Positions 48,961 through 60,245 of a stretch of DNA of 64,000 nt are shown piece after piece. A program made the position numbers and the translations under genes. The number at the start of each line of letters is the position of its first letter. The stretch's first letter is position 1. The notes under the pieces were generated by a model. It saw only the letters and a list, made by a program, of their open reading frames with translations, was not told the origin of the DNA and searched no databases. Location: positions 14,719,095 to 14,783,094 of the forward strand of contig CAXIPT010000002.1 of NCBI GenBank assembly GCA_964030475.1. The letters run 5' to 3'. The stretch comes from Tethya wilhelma (Eukaryota; Porifera; Demospongiae; Tethyida; Tethyidae).

Positions 48961-50871
48961 TCAAGTAATAGTATAACCGGCGTCCAATTGTCTTGGGGGA
49001 GCACCAAAGTTAATTCCACATACAAGAATGACCGAGTCTTCCGACAAGGCCTGAGCAATGCTCTGACCACCTAAGCCAGGTAAGAAAGCACCAGGAAAGT
49101 ATTTAAACATACACCAACTGTGAATAAAAGATGCAAGAGTGACGCCATCCGGGCACAAAAGAGGCCAGTATGGAGCTGATCTCCAAAGGATGGTAACAAG
49201 CGTACCCCTGGCTCGACAAGCCTCAGCATGGCGAAGCAACCTGGCAACCAAGTAGAGAGGGGGAAACCACCAACAGTGTTCACCTGCCCAGTTGGAGGTA
49301 AATGTATCGACCACGGCAGCACCAGGTGACCAGAACTTCGAGTGGAAACGCAACACCCGAGCGTTATGGCTAGAAGCAAAACAGTCCACACTGTGGGGCC
49401 CAAACTTCGAGTCAAGATGCTCAAACAGTAACGGGTGGATAGACCAATCGTCATGGTCCACAATACGACTCAAATAATCTGCTCTCTCGTTCCCACTGCG
49501 AGGGATCCACTCAACTTCGAGCTTGATGGAATGCTGGAGACATAACTCGAAAATGCTCATGGCACCATCCTGAAGATGTGGTCTCTTGCTACCAAACTTT
49601 ATTATACGCACCACATTCTGGTTATCTGAAAACCACTTGATTGAATGGCCAGCCAATTTGGCAGCGAAAGAGCGTGGTACCATGTCGACAGCTTTCAGCT
49701 CCCTCCACGTCGAGCTAAGCACCGCTTGATGGGCTGGCCACTGTCCACTGGCCACTTCTTTCCCCAACTCGACAACGTAACCACCATAACCTGAATCGGA
49801 AGCATCAGAGTAGACCACACGTGTAGCACCAGATGAAAACCAAATTGGGCCATGATTAAGAGAATCAATGTTATCGCTCCAGAATTGCAGTTCATCCAAA
49901 GCGTCTCCCGAGACCAACACCACCTCGGACCACTTCGTCCGACAATTGATCACAGTGTAGAGTGCCCTGGTCCTAAGCCTAGCGACAGGACCCACCGCCA
50001 GCCTCATAGATAATATCTGACCCACAATACTTGCTAAAAAACGGATAGTGACCGGCTGATTATGAACAGCATTGGAAATGCATGCCCGAAGCTTAGTAAC
50101 TTTCTCGTCAGGCACCCGAAAACAGCCATTTAGGAAGTCTAAAATGAAACCTAGCCACGTGCCAATTTGCTGTGGTGTAAAATGAGATTTCTTCACATTA
50201 ACCACCAAGCCAGCGCTCTCAAGGTCAGATTTCACTTGCGCACTATTACGGGTACACGTCTCCTCACTGTTTGCACCAGAGAGACCGTCGTCAATGAAAA
50301 TTAAGGCTTTGATACCTTTACTCCTCCAAAAGGTTACTAGAGGTCGCAACAGCTTAGTGAAAAGGTAGCAGGCAGTAGCAAGGCCAAATGGCAAAACTCG
50401 AAACACGTAGAACTTCCGAAAATATCCCGACTTCCAAGAGAAACCAAGATAAGGCCAGCAATCCTGATGAATATCTACATGGTGGTAACCTGATTTAAGG
50501 TCGAAGGTTATGAAAAAATCACCTTGTTGAAACATACTAGGAATCAGCTCGAGGCCTTCGTACTTAAACTTCTGCTGCAGAAGAAATTGGTTTACATATC
50601 TCAAATCAATGACCAACCTACTCTTGGTAGGGCTATTATTCACCACCTGAAGTGGACTACATACTAATGGGCAAACAGCACTTTCCAAAATGCACTCAGC
50701 TTGCAGTAGCTCATTGATCTGAGATTCCACAAAACTAGCCGAAGACAAAGCAGACTTGTGGTTAAAGCGAAAAACAGGCGGAGGCCAAACAATAAACGGC
50801 AGACGATAACCATGCTCAATGACATCTAAAATGGCTTGAGGTGCTTTTAAGTGATACTTCCAGAAAGGCAA
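48961..50871 (-). CDS. DIRS-type reverse transcriptase-RNase H polyprotein
   Basis: Open for 636 codons and, reading further upstream without a stop, to about 50,975; no ATG is evident at the listed start (the codon is TTG). RT motifs seen are SRLVIDLRYVNQF, FFITFDLKSGYHH, LPFGLATACYLF and the catalytic FIDDGLSG. RNase H motifs are VYSDASDSGYGG, STWREL, WFSDNQNV and NERADYLSR. A C-terminal region with VDCFASSHNARVLRFHSKF and WWFPP is common after RNase H in DIRS-like elements. The frame appears undamaged, so recent activity is plausible. Confidence 0.85.
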   Translation of the reverse strand: MPFWKYHLKAPQAILDVIEHGYRLPFIVWPPPVFRFNHKSALSSASFVESQINELLQAECILESAVCPLVCSPLQVVNNSPTKSRLVIDLRYVNQFLLQQKFKYEGLELIPSMFQQGDFFITFDLKSGYHHVDIHQDCWPYLGFSWKSGYFRKFYVFRVLPFGLATACYLFTKLLRPLVTFWRSKGIKALIFIDDGLSGANSEETCTRNSAQVKSDLESAGLVVNVKKSHFTPQQIGTWLGFILDFLNGCFRVPDEKVTKLRACISNAVHNQPVTIRFLASIVGQILSMRLAVGPVARLRTRALYTVINCRTKWSEVVLVSGDALDELQFWSDNIDSLNHGPIWFSSGATRVVYSDASDSGYGGYVVELGKEVASGQWPAHQAVLSSTWRELKAVDMVPRSFAAKLAGHSIKWFSDNQNVVRIIKFGSKRPHLQDGAMSIFELCLQHSIKLEVEWIPRSGNERADYLSRIVDHDDWSIHPLLFEHLDSKFGPHSVDCFASSHNARVLRFHSKFWSPGAAVVDTFTSNWAGEHCWWFPPLYLVARLLRHAEACRARGTLVTILWRSAPYWPLLCPDGVTLASFIHSWCMFKYFPGAFLPGLGGQSIAQALSEDSVILVCGINFGAPPRQLDAGYTIT

Positions 50872-51564
50872 ATGCCGTTTGAGTCTACCCTGAACTTTAA
50901 CCGTGGAATCCGCCGCAGTTACGGCTTGAGGAACTGGCGCACCAGAATCTAAAAATTTGGATGCGTAAGATGCACATGTACATATTATGTATGATTGATT
51001 GTCCTTTGTCGACTACAATTGGGTCTACTTGAGGAAGATGTGGCATTTCGTTTTGGGATTTCACAATCAAGTGTATCGCGAATATGCATTACCTGGATAA
51101 ATCTCATGCTCTCCAAATTCAAGGAAGTAAGTATATGGCCAAGTAGAGAGCACGTACATTCCAACATGCCTGCTTCTTTCAATGATTACCCAGCTACTTG
51201 TGTAGTACTTGATGCTACAGAAATCTTTATTGAGCAGCCCTCCAGCCCAACAGCCCAACAGCAGACATTTAGTTCTTACAAGAACCACAACACACTGAAA
51301 GTGCTTGTTGGAATCACACCTTCAGGAGCCATCAGTTTTGTGTCAAACTTGTACAGTGGAAGTGTGTCTGATTGTGAACTTACTTTACAGAAAGCTGGAG
51401 ATTCTGTAATGGCAGACAAAGGGTTCACCATAGCAGATTTACTGGCTCCTAGAGGTGTGACCCTTTAACATCCCTCCAATGAAGTATCAAGAACACCTCA
51501 CTGAGAGGGAACTGGTAAGAATAGCATCTATAAGAATCCATGTAGAGAGAGCTATCAAACGAGT

Positions 51565-51733
51565 TGTAATAAATTCGAAGTCGGTCTACTGATACTGCGA
51601 TCTACAGCTATCCGCAAGACGTAGCTCGTTCAAGCATTCAAGTTCAAAACTTTGACTGACATGCTTGAACGAGCTACGTCTTGCGGATAGCTGTAGATCG
51701 CAGTATCAGTAGACTGACTTCGAATTTATTACA
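51565..51733. repeat. Perfect-looking palindrome at the 5' end of the BEL/Pao element
   Basis: 73-bp arms (51,565-51,637 and 51,661-51,733) flank a 23-bp loop. Arm plus loop (96 bp) equals the reverse complement of the element's own right terminus (57,014-57,109), with about two differences. Confidence 0.9.
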
Positions 51734-51874
51734 TGGTCCTTCGAGCCGGATCGGATGAGATAGTGACCGGATACCGGATGCACATACTCAGATACTGGAT
51801 CGGCTACACGAACCGCGATTCCAGCTAAAGAAGACTGACTGAAACTTGACTGACTCTGAGACTCAATTTCTAAG

Positions 51875-53096
51875 ATGACTGATGCTGAAACATTAGCAAA
51901 AAGGAAGAGAATTCGAGCTGGGCATAGAGCTTCTGCCACTCGAATTATTGGTGACGTGGAAAAGGCACAATCAGCAGAAGTGCCAGATACAGCAAAGTTG
52001 TCACTGCTAAAAATGAGCTTGAACGAAAAGTTGCAAACCCTTGCTAAGTTGGACAATGAGATAGCAGAGCTAATAGAAGACGAAACGGCATTGGGTGACG
52101 AAATTGTTTAAGCTGACGGTTTCAAAGAATGCATCTTTGCAGCCTTGATCAACATTGAGAAAGTAACAGCGGCCGCAACTGCAACTGATGTGCCAGTGCC
52201 CCTGAGTTCCACTATTAAATCGACAGTTGAATCTGACCCCTCACTGACTAGTTCTCGTCGTGAGTCCTCCACACGTGTGAAACTCCCAAAGTTGAATTTA
52301 CGATCGTTCAACGGCGACATCACAAGGTGGATGACATTCTGGGAGTCGTATGAATCAGCAATCCATAAGAACGAGGAGCTGTCTGACATTGATAAATTCA
52401 ATTATTTGAGTTCTCTACTTGAACGTACAGCATGAGATGCCATCTAAGGTCTTGCCATGACCGGCTGCAAATTACTCTGAAGCAATTTCAATCCTCAAGA
52501 GGAGGTTTGGGAGCAAGCAGCAGATTATCAGTAAACACATGGACATTCTACTCAATGTAGAACCTGTGACTTCTCACAATACCAAGGCATTGCGTCGTCT
52601 TTATGACACCATTGAATCTCACATTTGGAGTCTGAAATCACTTGGTGTTGCTTCAGAAACTTATGGCAGTCTTCTGTCTCCAGTGTTGTTGCAAAAGTTG
52701 CCCACGGAAATGCGACTTATTGTCAGCCGAGAAATTGCTGATAAGGATTGGAAATTGGATTCCTTGTTGGAAGTAATACAACAGGAAATTGAGGCAAGAG
52801 AACAAGTTGTTCCTAGCCAATCACACCAGACACGGCCAACAGAGAAAACCCCTTCAACTGCCACATTAGTTTCCGGAACATCCCAACCTACCACTCCTTC
52901 TTGCTGTTATTGTCAGCAGAATCATTCGTCTAACAATTGCAGGGTTGTGACACAAATTGATGAAAGAAAACAGATTTTGAAGAGGAATGGTCGTTGTTTC
53001 ATTTGTTTAAGGAAAGGACACATTAGTCGTACCTGTCGTTCACCCAACAAATGTTCAATCTGTAATGGTCGCCATCACAGTACCATGCATCTGTAG
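51875..53096 (+). pseudogene. BEL/Pao Gag, interrupted
   Basis: Starts with a coiled-coil MTDAETLAKRKRIRAGHRAS segment and runs through an in-frame stop at about 52,109. It continues with the conserved LPKLNLRSFNGD..RWMTFWE capsid-like region, has more stops near 52,433-52,446, then resumes (52,539-53,096). The C-terminal part has zinc knuckles (CFICLRKGHISRTC and CSICNGRHHSTMH), typical of BEL Gag proteins. It would package element RNA if intact. Confidence 0.8.
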
Positions 53097-53880
53097 AAGT
53101 GGTCAAGTAGTGCCACCGTCAACACCTAATACATCGGGTTCAAGTACGATCAATGCTCCTTCATCGAGAAATCGTGAGGAATTGAGCACAACCAATCCTC
53201 AACAAGGTCTCAATCCACATGCTGTAGCCTTTGAGGCTCAACCAACGACCAATCTGTACACTGAAGCCAACAAACCTGTTTTACTGCAAACAGCATTGGC
53301 TGACATTTACAACCCTCAGAAACCAGAGCTCACTAACAAAGTACGCATTGTTCTTGACAGTGGTAGTCAGCATTCGTATATCACCAAACGAGCAAAAGAT
53401 GCTCTACAACTCAAATCAGATGGTGAACACCAATTACGTATTGCTGCATTTGGCTCAAAGAGAGCAGACTCTCAGTGTTGTGAAGTAGTGGATGTAAGAA
53501 TCAAATTGAGACATGGTCCAGATAAGAAACTGCTACTTTACACTGTGGCTCACATTTGTGACCCATTGATTGCTCAACCAATCTCTGTCTGTGCTGAAAT
53601 GTATAGCCATCTTTCACAACTTGAATTGGCTGACGACTCCAATGGTGAAACACCACTGGAAGTAGATATGTTGATTGGTTCCGATTATTACTGGGAGCTC
53701 ACCACTGGCAAGATAAGTCGTGGACAAAATGGTCCAATTGCAATGCATACAAAGTTAGGATGGGTACTATCAGGTCCCACAGACGTGAGTCAGCAATCAT
53801 CACCAGTAGTGAGTTTGATCACGACTCATGTGTTGAAAGTCAATTCGTTGAGAAACATGCAACTACTTACCCTCAAGTAG
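53065..53880 (+). pseudogene. BEL/Pao aspartic protease, cut by a deletion
   Basis: Overlaps the end of Gag in another frame. It has the active-site motif LDSGSQHSYI and the downstream IGSDYYW and LGWVLSGP segments usual in BEL proteases. The frame runs into unrelated sequence after about 53,838, where the first half of RT should begin. Confidence 0.8.
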
Positions 53881-55462
53881 CAAAGGAAATTTTAAACTCA
53901 ATCTATGTGGACGATGTGGTATTTGGAGCAGAGGATGAAGAAGCTGCATACAAATTGTATGTTGAGTCAAAGGAAATGTTAAGGAGAGGATCATTTAACT
54001 TGAGAAAGTTTGTCACTAACTCTCAAAGATTACAAGACAAGATAAACAAAGTTGAAGGTCTCGAATCAGATTCCACAGCTCTGAACAAACAAGACAATGA
54101 TATGGAAGAGACCTACGCCAAGTCTATATTAGGATGTGCAGAAGTTGATCTTCAATCGAGTGAGCACATACAGAAAGTTCTTGGAGTAACATGGCAAGCA
54201 TCTACAGACAAACTTGTCTTTGATCTTTGTAATGTGGCTAGACAAGCAGTCAAATTAGAGCCGACAAAACGAAACATTGTTAGTCTCGTTGGATGGTTCT
54301 ATATGATCCATTCGGTTTCTTGTCTCCATTCACAATCCGTTTCAAGGTGTTGATCCAAGAGTTATGCGAGATAAAGATAGACTGGGATCAAGTTCTGGAT
54401 GGACCAACAATGAGGAGATGGAAATCATTAGTGAATGATCTCCAAGAGGTCCAACCAATCTCATTGCCACGGTGTTACTTCAGAGGAGTAAATGGGGAAG
54501 TGAAGTCGTGTCAACTGCAAGGATTCTGTGACAGTTCTGTCAAGGCATATGCCGCAGTTGTATATCTCGTCATTGAAACAGACACAGAGATTTACGGAAG
54601 ATTCGTTGTGTCCAAGACACGTGTGTCACCACTTCAGAAGCAGACCATCCCCAGGTTGGAGCTGTTATCAGCACTCCTCCTCGCTCGTCTGGTATCAAGT
54701 ACCATGGATAGTTTATCCCCTCAACTCTCCCTGACACAACCAATGTGTTTCACAGACTCCAGAGTTGCATTGTTCTGGATTCGAGGTCTTAACAGAGAGT
54801 GGAAACCATTTGTGCAGAACAGGGTCAATGAGATCCGTAAGTTGACCACAGTCGAATCCTGGAAGCAATGTCCTGGAAGAAACAATCCAGCAGATGTTGC
54901 AACTAGAGGAACGACACCTCTTGAGTTGTCTGTCAACATGTTAGGGAGAACTGGTCCAGAATACTTGTACCTCAACAGTGAGGAAGATTCCAGTGAACAA
55001 GTTCAAGAGATACCAGAAGAGTGTCTTGCTGAACTGAAGGCTAGTGATCGAAAGTATGTACAAGCGCACAGCTTAATGACGTCCAAACCTTCTACAGGAA
55101 TAGGACAGATCATGCAATGTGAAAATTACAGCTCACTATCACGACTACTGAAAGTAACAGCCTATGTTCTCAAGTTCGTAAGATCACTAGAAAGAGCAAT
55201 ACAATCTGGTTCTACAGACAACAAGTCTGAGAACTCAATAGTGAGTTCAAGAGACGTTGCTGAAGCTGAGCAATTGTGGATCGTCGAATCACAATCTTCG
55301 CTCCTACAAAATCATCACTTTGATACATGGAAAAGACAATTCAATCTATTTCTTGATGACTCCAATGTGTGGAGATGTGGAGGAAGGCTCTCAAACGCCA
55401 ACTTACCTTATTCTTCCAAACATCCCATAATCCTGAGCAAAGTCACCCCCTCACAAAGTTGA
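53838..55462 (+). pseudogene. BEL/Pao partial reverse transcriptase and RNase H
   Basis: Begins just upstream of the RT catalytic YVDDVVFGA motif, so fingers and much of the palm are missing. A one-base frameshift lies near 54,290-54,300, before YDPFGFLSPF. The RNase H part contains GFCDSSVKAYAAVVY, PRLELLSALLLA and FTDSRVALFWI, which supply the acidic catalytic residues. The missing piece, about 200-300 codons by comparison with the family, makes this RT inactive. Confidence 0.8.
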
Positions 55463-56823
55463 TAGTGAAAGACGCTCACGAAAGAGTACATCATAATGGA
55501 GTCAAGGAAACTCTAACACAGATCAGATCAAAGTATTAGATTGTGAAATGAAGGAGCCTTGTGAAGATGCTGACAGGACGCTGTGTTTTGTGCAGACGCC
55601 TAGAAGGGAGGCCATTCAGTACACCACTCCCACCGCCTCTACCCGACTTTCGCATCAAAGAAGCACCTGCCTTCACTAACACAGCCATCGACTTCGCTGG
55701 TCCGCTCTACATTAAGACCCATGGTGTAACTAAAACCACAAAGGTATGGATTTGCTTATACACATGTTGTATTACACGTGCAATCCACCTTGATGTAGTT
55801 CCAGACATGTCAGCAACCACATTCATTCGATCCCTCAAGAGATTCTGTGCCAGGAGAGGCTTGCCGCAAAAGTTTCTCTCAGACAATGGAAAGACCTTTA
55901 AGGCAGCGGCAAGAATAATTCAGAGCATCGTGACTCATCCTGATGTCATCAACCACCTCACCAAAGTAAAGGTAGAATGGACGTTCAACCTTGAGAGAGC
56001 ACCCTGGTGGGGAGGAGTTTTTGAGAGGATGGTCAAGTCCGTCAAACGATGCTTAAGGAAGATGATTGGCCAAGCACGGTTCACCCATGACGAGCTGTTG
56101 ACTGCAGTCGTTGAGGTGGAAGCCATCGTCAACTCACGCCCACTCTCATATGTGTCTGCAGACAATATAGAAGAACCATTAATACCCTCACATTTGATCT
56201 CCGGACGTCGACTTCTCAGTCTGCCCGACAATCTCTGCCACATGCAGAAGATAGATGATGAAGACTTTGAGCTTACTCCAGACCATCTAAACAAGAGGTT
56301 AAAGCATCTCAACAACGTTTTGAATCATTTCTGGGAAAGATGGAAGTACGAGTACCTCTTAGAGTTACGGGAAGCCCATCGCTTTAGCCGAGGAAGTTCT
56401 GTAACAACACCAGTCCAGGTGGGAGATATCGTCGTAGTATACGACCAAGGACAACCTCGCAGCTTCTGGAAGTTAGCAAAGATCAAGCAATTGATCACAG
56501 GCAAGGATGGACAAGTGAGAGGAGCTGTACTCAGAATTCCTGCAAAGGACGGTAAAACTACAACTCTACAACGTCCTCTTCAGTTACTTTATCCACTCGA
56601 GATCGACTCCAACAAGTCTCACAGTCTACCAGAGGCTAATCCTAAACCAGAGGCCCAAGTCAACCAGATTGATGAAGAAAGAGAAGATCCAACCCCTAGA
56701 CGATCATCCCGAGTTGCAGCCATTCAAGCAAAAGATCGTATCAAGACTTGCACACAGGAGTTAAACTACCAAGCATCCGTTGACCACTTTGTGGCCAACG
56801 CGGGGGAGGATGTTGGAGACTAG
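55463..56823 (+). pseudogene. BEL/Pao integrase
   Basis: The zinc-binding part (HERVHH...CVLC) is crossed by two stops near 55,537-55,550. The catalytic core and C-terminal part are open for 420 codons (55,561-56,823): AIDFAGPLY (first D), LSDNGKTFK (second D) and ERAPWWGGVFERMV with the downstream catalytic E region. A C-terminal SH3-like region (VGDIVVVYDQ) follows, then a basic tail. Confidence 0.85.
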
Positions 56824-57223
56824 ACTGAACAATAACTCTATATCTATTGTATTGATTAATGTTTTATTGTCACCATTGTGTTTGTGCCCACCCAGATAGT
56901 ACAACCAGTTGTACTTATATCTATTGTTGTATTTGTACAATTTCATGTCCTGTATATAAAAGGACTGCCAACTTAGGCAGCCTCAGTCTCAGACTGTTAC
57001 AGAATGAAATTATGTCAGTCAAAGTTTTGAACTTGAATGCTTGAACAAGCTACGTCTTGCGGATAGCTGTAGATCGCAGTATCAGTAGACCGACTTCGAA
57101 TTTATTACACGAGTCAAGTCTTTTAGGATTCTCTACAAGATTCCAAAAAATATGATAGCTCTGGCTGATCAAGTATTCTTTGTATGTTCCTCTCTGTCAA
57201 ACTTTCACAAACCACTTGTATGA

Positions 57224-57582
57224 AGCTGGCACATACCCAAAAATTATATTAATATTTATTATGGTTATTGACCATAGAATACATGTAGCAGAAATAACAT
57301 TGAGTACACATGGCCTACATTTACACAATGAATGACTTAGCATAGAATTAATTTTGTCTAAAATGCAAAATACTCAGTCCCAAAGGATATCTGGTAAGTA
57401 GTAGTTCAGGTAATATTATTCCATAATAAAAGCTGTGTAATCACTCTTTCTTCCAGAATTCCTCACTAAAATAAATTCTTTCAGTGTGGATATCACTCAA
57501 TGTCCAACAACAAAGTCACACCATGGAAGACCTGAAACGGTCATTTGGACTTGGACTTGGTAGTGGTAGTTGTGATTTGTTT
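57224..57582. other. Non-coding spacer
   Basis: AT-rich sequence follows the Harbinger fragment. It may include the 3' terminus of that transposon, but no inverted repeat was recognised. Confidence 0.4.
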
Positions 57583-58752
57583 TCAGATGAATTCCTGTAT
57601 CATCCTTTTTACAGAAAAAGCAGCGGCTATGGAATCATTCCTATGTGAAAAAGGACATTTAATCTCTAGCATTCCTAACCTCATCACATTTTCTTTATCA
57701 CATATGATACCATCAGGAGAAGCGGCTAGGAAACCACAACCAACTACAATTATCCCACAACTGTTAACCGATAGCTGTATCTCCAATTGTTTGACGTATT
57801 CTTCACAAGCAACAGATTCATTATTTCTTCCCCACAGAATTGCCAATGAAGTTACTATGGGTTGGATACAACTTCCTCTCTGCATGGCCTTGGTACAGTC
57901 TGCATTTGATGATTTCACCAACATCTGATGAAGTCAGCCGTCCATATCGCTCTTCGTGCCAGCGTTTAGACACGTGTTGCATTCTAGTTGCTCTCTCAAC
58001 TGCATCTCGTTCATCTTTACTGAGTGCCAATTTCTTCACAAGAAGAGTGATAGGCTGAGGTTGCTGCTTGAGCAGATGTCAAGTTCGCTCTACTAATGAT
58101 CGAGGTATTGGAGGAAGACGAGTGGATACGGCTGATTGTGTTGATTAAGAAGAATCTAAAGCAATGACGTGTATTAGGGAATAATCACCTTTATTCCGCA
58201 CAGCTTCACGGAGTGACTGAATTTCTTGAGCTGTAGTACATTGCAAAGAGATTGGTCTTGGATCGTATTTATAAACTTTCAATGTCCTCTTCTCTACACC
58301 ATACTCCACCTTAACAATCTTGATGTCATTTGATAGAACAGCATCAAGACTACGCTTTCTTGGTTAATTCCAAGTTTGGAGTTGGGATGTACATGCGACA
58401 GGAGGGTCTTGTAACTTGTGATTCCAAATAAAATCTTCCAGTGCATAGCACAAAGCTGCCATGTGGTCCCCCTTCCTGCTGAACATCCACATTGTGCACG
58501 CAATATATCAGCAGTGAAATTACACAGTGCAACTCGTGTGGTGTAAACGATGTTTTTCTTTATTTCTGGAAGACATTTTGCTTCAATATATGTGATATCT
58601 CCTATTGTATGTACCCTAATATCTTGTACGTGTCCGTCTTGAAATAGTGGGTATGCATGGGAATTAATGTTGATAAAATCATTAGCTGACTTGCCATCCA
58701 ATGTAATCCTAGGTATAAAATAGTTTGTCATATGTGCTATTGTAAATCCCAA
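57583..58752 (-). pseudogene. YqaJ-type nuclease with SWIM-like zinc finger, frameshifted
   Basis: On the minus strand an N-terminal block (58,752-58,294) holds a Cys/His cluster, CGCSAGRG followed by C and H, resembling a SWIM finger; a frameshift falls inside it. A second block (58,039-57,821) has SKRWHEERYGRLTSSDVG, the start of a YqaJ exonuclease domain. A third (57,924-57,583) has SPDGIICD and LEIKCPFS, the PDDEXK catalytic residues. Stops separate the blocks (near 58,150 and 58,060). Genes joining SWIM and YqaJ domains are common in cnidarians and sponges and are often element-borne; the role is unknown. Introns could explain one gap, but the break in the SWIM motif argues for a pseudogene. 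Confidence 0.65.
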
Positions 58753-60245
58753 ACAAAAGCTTGTGTTGGTGATAGGTACAGAGCAAGTTGGCCACGGGAC
58801 TTGATTTTACATTCCTATGGTTGTGAGGTCAGCAACAATCATCATATGAAGTAAATTTTGGCCTTAGCTACGTAGTAAAGTACAGCTTCTACAGTATTCT
58901 CTTTATGCACACAGTCTTAAAGGATTGTGGAGCATTAAAAAAATGAATGTTTTGTGGTGTATTGCAAGCAGAAGGCTTCTTGGAGTGTTTTATTACATGC
59001 AGGTATGCATGCTGTAGACTGAATAATTTTCATTCATTCTGTAGTTTGTAAAATTTATTTACTTACTCTTGTGTGCTTCAAGCTAAGAAGGAACTTGCAA
59101 AATTATTGCAGCTGTCTAAAAACCTCTGGTGAAAAGTGTACAAAAATACAGAAAAAAATGTGTGCAGCTGTTTGCCCCAGAAACTGTTCCCACCATAGCG
59201 CAGTGTTATTTAATTGTGAATAAGGTCCTAGGGTGGCTGTGTAGTGATATGCATGAAAATGTGTAGTAAGTTTGCAGAATGGCTAGCGGAGAGTGCGTGC
59301 TAGCTGTGACTTTGAAGCTTGGTGGGCCAAGTATGTGTTGAGTGTAATTGATCTTTGACCCCTGACCTTTGATCCCTCTGCCACATAGGTGAGGTGAAAG
59401 GTGAAAACCAGGGTTGTATAAAATCCATTTTTCTTCCCTGGTGGAAAAAAGAGATAGGCAGTGAGGTATGTGAGCTTGTAGGGTGTTTGTGTGTCTTGAA
59501 TATCATGCTGTACTGGGTAACATTTCCTGTTATCGGTTAAACATTTTGTGAGAAAATGTGGTAGTCAAAAGTGTATACATAGTACAAAAAGCCTTCTACA
59601 GACTTGATGAGCAGTTTTTGCTTTCTTTTCAACACAATTTTTTTGTTCATCTGTTGTCTTTCAAGCCGCCTGGTAAGTGAGTGCCAATGGCAGTTTTAGA
59701 GAGCTACTAATTTTGACCTTTGACCCTTTTGAGAAATAATGAGCCATTTTGAGACCAAATCCTTTCGGCTTTGAGATAGTATCAAGAGTTTCTATGAATA
59801 TCATTAATGTTTATTGTGATTCCCGCCCACACAAAATCTCCAACTTTGAAATGCAACTTACTTTCTTTACAAAATAGGGTTGGAAATGGATCTTATTTTC
59901 CTCACAAAATAGGTTTTGTGGTCAGTTTTCACCATGATAATGTGTAACCCATACAAGTAGTTGTGGATTTACATCCAAAGAGTATGGCCAGCATTTCCTT
60001 TGGAGAAGCAGCCTTGGAGCTTGCGTCAACAGATCTAGAGATGGTTGCTTCTTTTGATAGCTTGAAGTATCTCAGTGGAAGATGTAGATGTATAGCTTTT
60101 CAAACATGCCAGATCATACCCGTGCCAATACTGTATGGTCGGTATCAGAGATGCCCTGCAAGTGGTGTCACCTGCAATAGGTGTAGACCATTCCACCAGA
60201 GTTTTTAAACGCAAAAACACAAGCCGACAGCACGTCAGGATAATC
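58753..60245. other. No gene recognised
   Basis: About 1.5 kb of unannotated sequence. Short open frames at 59,300-59,506 and 59,963-60,220 (both strands) show no recognised motif. The phrase TTTGACCC/TTTGACCT recurs several times (59,350-59,730). Confidence 0.4.

Larger units (their letters stand above)
46227..50985 (-). mobile_element. DIRS/Ngaro-type tyrosine-recombinase retrotransposon, 5'-truncated
   Basis: Reading on the minus strand: an RT-RNase H frame, a CG-rich minisatellite, a tyrosine recombinase frame, then a 63-bp direct repeat, an 850-bp segment and a second copy of the 63-bp repeat. This order matches DIRS-like elements, which integrate through a tyrosine recombinase and circular DNA and use split direct repeats instead of LTRs. 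No gag-like frame is present upstream; the element seems to end next to the Harbinger fragment near 50,985. The outer limits are inferred. Confidence 0.75.
51565..57109 (+). mobile_element. BEL/Pao LTR retrotransposon, defective, with CGAGT target duplication
   Basis: 5,545 bp flanked by CGAGT at 51,560-51,564 and 57,110-57,114. It begins TGTAATAAATTCG and ends CGAATTTATTACA (TG...CA). Gag, protease, partial RT, RNase H and integrase follow in BEL order. The right end contains a TATA box (about 56,953) and looks like a normal LTR. The left end instead carries an inverted copy of the right terminus followed by only 73 bp of forward LTR. Several stops, frameshifts and a large deletion in RT make it non-autonomous. 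Confidence 0.88.
50994..57223 (+). pseudogene. PIF/Harbinger-type transposase, split by a BEL/Pao insertion
   Basis: The left part (50,994-51,564) has a helix-turn-helix (FGISQSSVSRI) and a DDE core: D in VVLDATEIFIE, D in ADKGF and E in HVERAIKR. The last of these needs a one-base frameshift near 51,467. The right part (57,110-57,223) continues the same frame with SFRILYKIP and SNFHKPLV to a stop. The nuclease is of the DDE_Tnp_4 type. Its 5' end is missing: a stop lies just before 50,995, next to the DIRS-type element. Once the BEL/Pao element and one target copy are ignored, the halves are contiguous. Confidence 0.8.

Noticed and set aside
59963..60220. Overlapping open frames on both strands
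   Set aside because: No motif, no splice context and no similarity recognised.
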